Below, piece by piece: positions 22,039-25,343 of a stretch of 25,343 bases of DNA. The notes beneath the pieces are model-generated. The model searched no databases. It had not been told where the DNA came from and saw only the letters and a program-made list of their open reading frames with translations. Both the position numbers and the translations under genes were made by a program. Origin of the DNA: Acidobacteriota bacterium (lineage in GTDB: Bacteria; Acidobacteriota; Terriglobia; Acidiferrales; UBA7541). Every line of letters starts with the position of its first letter. Position 1 is the first letter of the stretch. The DNA lies in the NCBI GenBank assembly GCA_003131985.1, contig PKWH01000359.1:1-25343 (forward strand), written 5' to 3'.

Positions 22039-22779
22039 ATGGCCGTTGAAGAAATCATCGCTCCGCAGAGTTACCGCAAGGACCTGGTTGACACCGGTAT
22101 CGTTATCCAAACCGAAGATCTTTGGAAGACGTACGAAATGGGCGCGGAGCAATTGCATGCTCTGCGCGGCGTGAGCATCGAGATCCACAAAGGCGAATAT
22201 GTCGCCATCATGGGTCCATCGGGTTCGGGGAAATCCACGCTGATGAATTTGATCGGCTGCCTGGACACGCCAACCAAGGGCAGTTATTGGCTGGCGGGCC
22301 GACTGGTCAGCCAACTTGACGATGACGAGCTAGCCTACATACGCAACAAAGAGATTGGATTTGTCTTCCAAACATTTAATTTGCTTGCGCGCGCTACTGC
22401 GCTTCACAACGTCGAGCTGCCCATGATTTACAACGGCACGCCTTCCGAAGAACGCCTGGGCCGCGCTAAAAAGGCATTGAGTCAAGTGGATTTGGCTGAC
22501 CGTATGATGCACAAGCCCAACGAACTCTCAGGAGGCCAGCGGCAACGTGTAGCCATCGCGCGCGCTCTCGTCAACACGCCCTCGATTCTTCTGGCGGATG
22601 AACCGACTGGGAACCTGGACTCGCAGACAGGCGAAGAAATCATGGCGCTGTTTGCGCGGCTGCACGAGCAAGGCAATACCATCATCCTGGTCACACACGA
22701 GCCCGACATCGCCGCGAACGCACACCGCGTCATTCGCCTGCGCGACGGCAAAGTCGAAAAAGACGAACGCACGCGTTAA
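22039..22779 (+). CDS. MacB/LolD-type ABC transporter ATP-binding protein
   Basis: A 246-residue ATPase with Walker A GPSGSGKST, Q-loop FVFQTFNLL, signature LSGGQRQRVAIARAL, Walker B ILLADEPTGNLD and H-loop THE. It has the LolD/MacB/FtsE layout, including the short TFNLLARATALHNVELPM helix typical for type VII (mechanotransmission) systems. The start is either ATG 22039 or TTG 22033: AGGAG is 10 nt and 4 nt away respectively. I use ATG. The upstream adaptor points to tripartite efflux or lipid/lipoprotein transport, but the FtsX/MacB permease that it must drive is not here. Substrate unknown. Confidence 0.92.
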   Translation: MAVEEIIAPQSYRKDLVDTGIVIQTEDLWKTYEMGAEQLHALRGVSIEIHKGEYVAIMGPSGSGKSTLMNLIGCLDTPTKGSYWLAGRLVSQLDDDELAYIRNKEIGFVFQTFNLLARATALHNVELPMIYNGTPSEERLGRAKKALSQVDLADRMMHKPNELSGGQRQRVAIARALVNTPSILLADEPTGNLDSQTGEEIMALFARLHEQGNTIILVTHEPDIAANAHRVIRLRDGKVEKDERTR

Positions 22780-22892
22780 GCGCCGGGCCAACCCTACTAG
22801 CCCCGATCGAGGCTGTCCTCCTAACTATATTCTGATGTTCGTAGGTGTTATCGTTCTCTGGTTCCGTGTAAATAATTGTGAAGGAGACATGA

Positions 22893-23501
22893 ATGAATGT
22901 TGCGCCATCGCGTGGCCGCGGGACTTTGCCCGCGGCACTGTTACTTCTTGCTGCAACCGCAGTTTTCGCCCAGGACCGTGGGCCTCAAAAGCCGGAGGTT
23001 ACGCCTGACACCCATCAAACGCCTGACGCCACAAAGCCTGGGCCGGAACAGGAGTTCCTTGCAAAGCGCGTGGGCGAGTACACCAGAACGATAAAATTTG
23101 TCGCGCAACCGAACGCTGATGCGAACGCTTCGACTGGAACCTCAAAAATTTCCGCGGCTCTGGGCGCACGGTTCATCGTTGAAGAAAATAACGACACGGT
23201 TTTTGGACGCCCGGTTTCGGGAACGCGCATCTACGGTTTCAATAACATTACCAAGCGATACGAGGCGGTGTGGATGTACACGGGGTCCACAGGCATGATT
23301 TGTTTGACCGGCACGAGCAGTGATAGCGGCAAGACCGTCGATCTGACCGGCGAGACACGGAATCTTCATGGAGGCACAGTTCCCCTTCACGCCGTAATCC
23401 GGCAGGTGGACGAAAATCAATTTGTCGTCACGCTGATGAGTGCTGGAGCGGACGGCAAGGAAGCAGCGTTTCAGGAAACCACTTACACGCGAAAAAAATA
23501 G
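22893..23501 (+). CDS. Secreted DUF1579-family protein
   Basis: The 202-residue protein has a signal peptide (LPAALLLLAATAVFAQ, cut near 26), a proline-rich polar linker to about 50, and a beta-rich DUF1579-like domain: FLAKRVGEYTRTIKF, LGARFIVEENNDTVFGRPVSGTRIYGFNNITKRYEAVWM, and a final DGKEAAFQETTYTRK. These domains resemble calycin-like barrels, and their function is unknown. GGAG is 6 nt before the ATG; another ATG 4 nt earlier opens a different, short frame. It is 113 bp after the ATPase, so co-transcription with the efflux genes is uncertain. Its last codons supply the T-tract of the opposite-strand terminator. Confidence 0.82.
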   Translation: MNVAPSRGRGTLPAALLLLAATAVFAQDRGPQKPEVTPDTHQTPDATKPGPEQEFLAKRVGEYTRTIKFVAQPNADANASTGTSKISAALGARFIVEENNDTVFGRPVSGTRIYGFNNITKRYEAVWMYTGSTGMICLTGTSSDSGKTVDLTGETRNLHGGTVPLHAVIRQVDENQFVVTLMSAGADGKEAAFQETTYTRKK

Positions 23502-23516
23502 CGAAGTTGCCTCGCT
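23492..23516 (-). terminator. Intrinsic terminator of the proline dehydrogenase unit
   Basis: On the minus strand AGCGAGG-CAA-CTTCGCT can form a 7-bp stem (one G-U pair) with a 3-nt loop, followed by ATTTTTTT. It starts 10 bp after the proline dehydrogenase stop codon and overlaps the last codons of the convergent DUF1579 gene. Confidence 0.65.
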
Positions 23517-23526
23517 GGGGAATGCT

Positions 23527-24456
23527 CTAACCTGAAAAGAAATTGCGCGCGAGGAAAAGCACGTTGGCGGGACGCTCGGCCAGGCGACGCATGAACCAGG
23601 GAAACCAGAAGGAGCCGTAGGAAATCAGTACGTTGCAACGATAGCCGTCACGCACGAGCCGCAATTGTTCTGAGCGCTGGATGCCGTACAGCATTTGGAA
23701 TTCGAGCTGAGTTTTCGGTATCCCCTGTGCTGCGCTCCATTGGGCAATCTTCTTAATCAAGACGCTGTCGTGGGTGGCCATCGCTGCGCGTACTCGCGTT
23801 TTTCGGGCTTCAGGGCTCAGCAATCGTTGTGCGAGATGAAAATAATTCTCGTCCACGTCCTTCTTCTGCGGAAAGGCAACTTCAGGCGGCTCATTGTACG
23901 CACCCTTTACCAGCCGCACAGCCCCGCCGATTGATATCAGCGAATCCAGATCCTTTTCGGTGCGATAAAGATACGCTTGCACGCACACGCCGACATTTGC
24001 GTAAGCCTTGCGTGCGCGACGATAGAGCTCAAGCGTGGCGTCCACGTAGGGGCTTTGCTCGATGTCAATCCAAAGTGTTTTTTCCGCGGGTGTGTGTTCG
24101 ATCAGGGCTACGAGATTGGAGTGACAAAATTCAGCATCAAGGTCCAGGCCGAGCTGCGTGAGTTTTACGGATACTTCGGCGGGTAAGTTCGCAGCGCGAA
24201 TTCGGTCCAGGACATTCAAGTAATGGTTCGTGACTTCTTGCGCTTCCGCGCGATCGGTGATGTTTTCACCGAGATGCGTCAACACCGAGCCGATGCCGTT
24301 CGATGCTAGCGTCCGCGCCGCAGCGAGCGCGTCTTCCACATTCTCGCCCGGCATGAATCGCGTCACCGTGCGCCGCATGAAACCGTAACGCGGCGCATGC
24401 TCGCGCAGCCATTGGCTCTGCGAGGCCTTCAAGAGCGAGCGTCTCATCAGACTCAT
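23527..24456 (-). CDS. Proline dehydrogenase
   Basis: A 309-residue FAD enzyme of the PRODH/PutA fold, oxidising proline to 1-pyrroline-5-carboxylate. Visible family features: VSVKLTQLGLD near 104-114, LWIDIEQSPYVDATL near 137, GAVRLVKGAYNEPPEVAF (substrate-binding Lys and nearby residues) near 187, LEFQMLYGIQRSEQLRL near 255, and the C-terminal FWFPWFMRRLAERPANV with the two Arg residues that bind the carboxylate. Length fits the monofunctional bacterial form; no pyrroline-5-carboxylate dehydrogenase follows in the window. Only 23 bp separate it from the M20 peptidase upstream, so the two are likely co-transcribed, and a terminator lies after its stop. Confidence 0.92.
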   Translation of the reverse strand: MSLMRRSLLKASQSQWLREHAPRYGFMRRTVTRFMPGENVEDALAAARTLASNGIGSVLTHLGENITDRAEAQEVTNHYLNVLDRIRAANLPAEVSVKLTQLGLDLDAEFCHSNLVALIEHTPAEKTLWIDIEQSPYVDATLELYRRARKAYANVGVCVQAYLYRTEKDLDSLISIGGAVRLVKGAYNEPPEVAFPQKKDVDENYFHLAQRLLSPEARKTRVRAAMATHDSVLIKKIAQWSAAQGIPKTQLEFQMLYGIQRSEQLRLVRDGYRCNVLISYGSFWFPWFMRRLAERPANVLFLARNFFSG

Positions 24457-24479
24457 CGAAAGGTTTTCCGCCGCAAAAG

Positions 24480-25343
24480 CTATTGCGTTGTGGAAAGTGT
24501 TTTGATTAAGCGGTAGTAAAAGTCCACGCCCTCGTAAAATGACGCGACGCGAATACGCTCATCACGGCCGTGCGAGCGATCATCATCCACATCCATGAAC
24601 ACGCCGGGAATACCATAGGTGGGAAACCCGGCAGCTCGCGAGATAGCTCCGTCGCTGGCCCCCGCATCCAGGACCGGAACAACCGGAACGCCAGGCCACA
24701 TCTCCTCCGCGACTTTCTCAATTGCACTCATCACGTTTGGCTGAAGCGTGGAAAGCGGATTGGACCTCAATCCCGATCCGGACGACGTGATCTGTGACAC
24801 GGAAATTTTGGGATCGGCTAGAACTTTCTCCAAGGTCGCCTGAACTTGGCCGGGCGTGTGGCCCGGAAGAATGCGGCAATTGACGTTCGCGCGTGCCATT
24901 CCTGGGAGCGCGTTATTCGCATGGCCGCCTTCGAGTCTGGTTGCAACGCAGGTAGTGCGGATGCGCGCGTTATAAAAAGGAGATTCCGAGAGCCGCGCAA
25001 TGGCAGCCTCATCCGGCGGCGTTTTAAGAATCGCTTTCATGTCTGCGCCTGTTGAGCCGCCCACGATGTCAGCTTCCCGCTTAAAGTATTCGCGCGTGAC
25101 TTCGCTGAGCTCAAACGGGAATTGGTAATGCTCGAGGCGGGCCAACCCTTCGGCAAGTTCGTAGATTGCGTTTTCCTTGCCCGGCAACGAGCTGTGGCCG
25201 CCCGGGTTCGTCACTCTCACATCGAAATCCTGATAAAGTTTTTCCGCTGCCTGGACGCCGACGAGCAATTTCTTTCCTTTGTCCAACTCGAAATCGCCTG
25301 CGTCGGGATTCAGAATAAATTCTGCGTCAATCAAGTCGCGATG
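24480..25343 (-). CDS. M20-family metallopeptidase, C-terminal part (cut by window end)
   Basis: Partial: the frame continues past base 25343, so the N-terminus with the first metal ligands is missing. The remaining 287 residues begin HRDLIDAEFILNPDAGDF, with the M20 metal-ligand region (LNPDAG). Next comes the dimerisation domain starting VRVTNPGGHSSLPGKENAI (about 43-61) and the C-terminal catalytic part with RLEGGHANNALPGMARANVNCRILPG, DAGASDGAISRAAGFPTYGIPG and the metal-binding HGRDERI. Members include carboxypeptidases and aminoacylases; the exact substrate cannot be told. Co-transcription with proline dehydrogenase suggests proline-containing peptide use (inference). Confidence 0.9.
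   Translation of the reverse strand, partial: HRDLIDAEFILNPDAGDFELDKGKKLLVGVQAAEKLYQDFDVRVTNPGGHSSLPGKENAIYELAEGLARLEHYQFPFELSEVTREYFKREADIVGGSTGADMKAILKTPPDEAAIARLSESPFYNARIRTTCVATRLEGGHANNALPGMARANVNCRILPGHTPGQVQATLEKVLADPKISVSQITSSGSGLRSNPLSTLQPNVMSAIEKVAEEMWPGVPVVPVLDAGASDGAISRAAGFPTYGIPGVFMDVDDDRSHGRDERIRVASFYEGVDFYYRLIKTLSTTQ

Noticed and set aside
1..25343. tRNA, rRNA, CRISPR array, insertion sequence
   Set aside because: No cloverleaf, rRNA-like sequence, spaced direct repeats or transposase was seen on either strand.

Overview
The window looks like a near-origin chromosomal segment of an Acidobacteriota member, probably class Terriglobia. The pointers are a GWxTD-domain protein next to a carboxypeptidase-regulatory-domain outer-membrane protein, many secreted proteins of unknown function, an NtrC-type regulator with a large multi-domain histidine kinase, and moderately high GC. 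This assignment is inference; no rRNA or other phylogenetic marker was compared. I see no tRNA, rRNA, CRISPR array, insertion sequence or prophage.

Left part (1-7,317). A Jag/KhpB-like RNA-binding gene (+) faces a minus-strand group of selD, a YdjM-type membrane hydrolase and a metallophosphoesterase. Next comes a minus-strand cluster read CPBP protease, rsmG, parA, parB, bactofilin. Two parS sites lie between rsmG and parA, so this is a complete ParABS chromosome-segregation locus. parA and parB overlap out of frame by 179 nt, and the overlap covers only a ParA tail and the ParB N-terminal linker.

Middle (7,318-16,648). purD and purE (+) encode two steps of purine synthesis, with a good promoter before purD. 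A secreted protein of unknown function (-) is divergent from a two-gene unit (+) of a 27-repeat pentapeptide protein and a Kdo hydroxylase that would modify the LPS inner core. A two-component system follows (-): a PDZ/multi-TM/GAF/PAS histidine kinase overlapping its sigma-54-dependent response regulator by 8 nt. A 33-codon ORF may lie in the gap before the next gene.

Right part (16,649-25,343). A GWxTD protein and a small plug-less outer-membrane barrel protein form a minus-strand pair with a strong promoter whose -10 lies in a 17-bp palindrome. A 534-bp spacer separates them from a MacA-like adaptor and a MacB/LolD-like ATPase (+) that have no permease beside them. A secreted DUF1579-type protein (+) then converges on a proline dehydrogenase preceded by an M20 peptidase (-), the latter cut by the window end.
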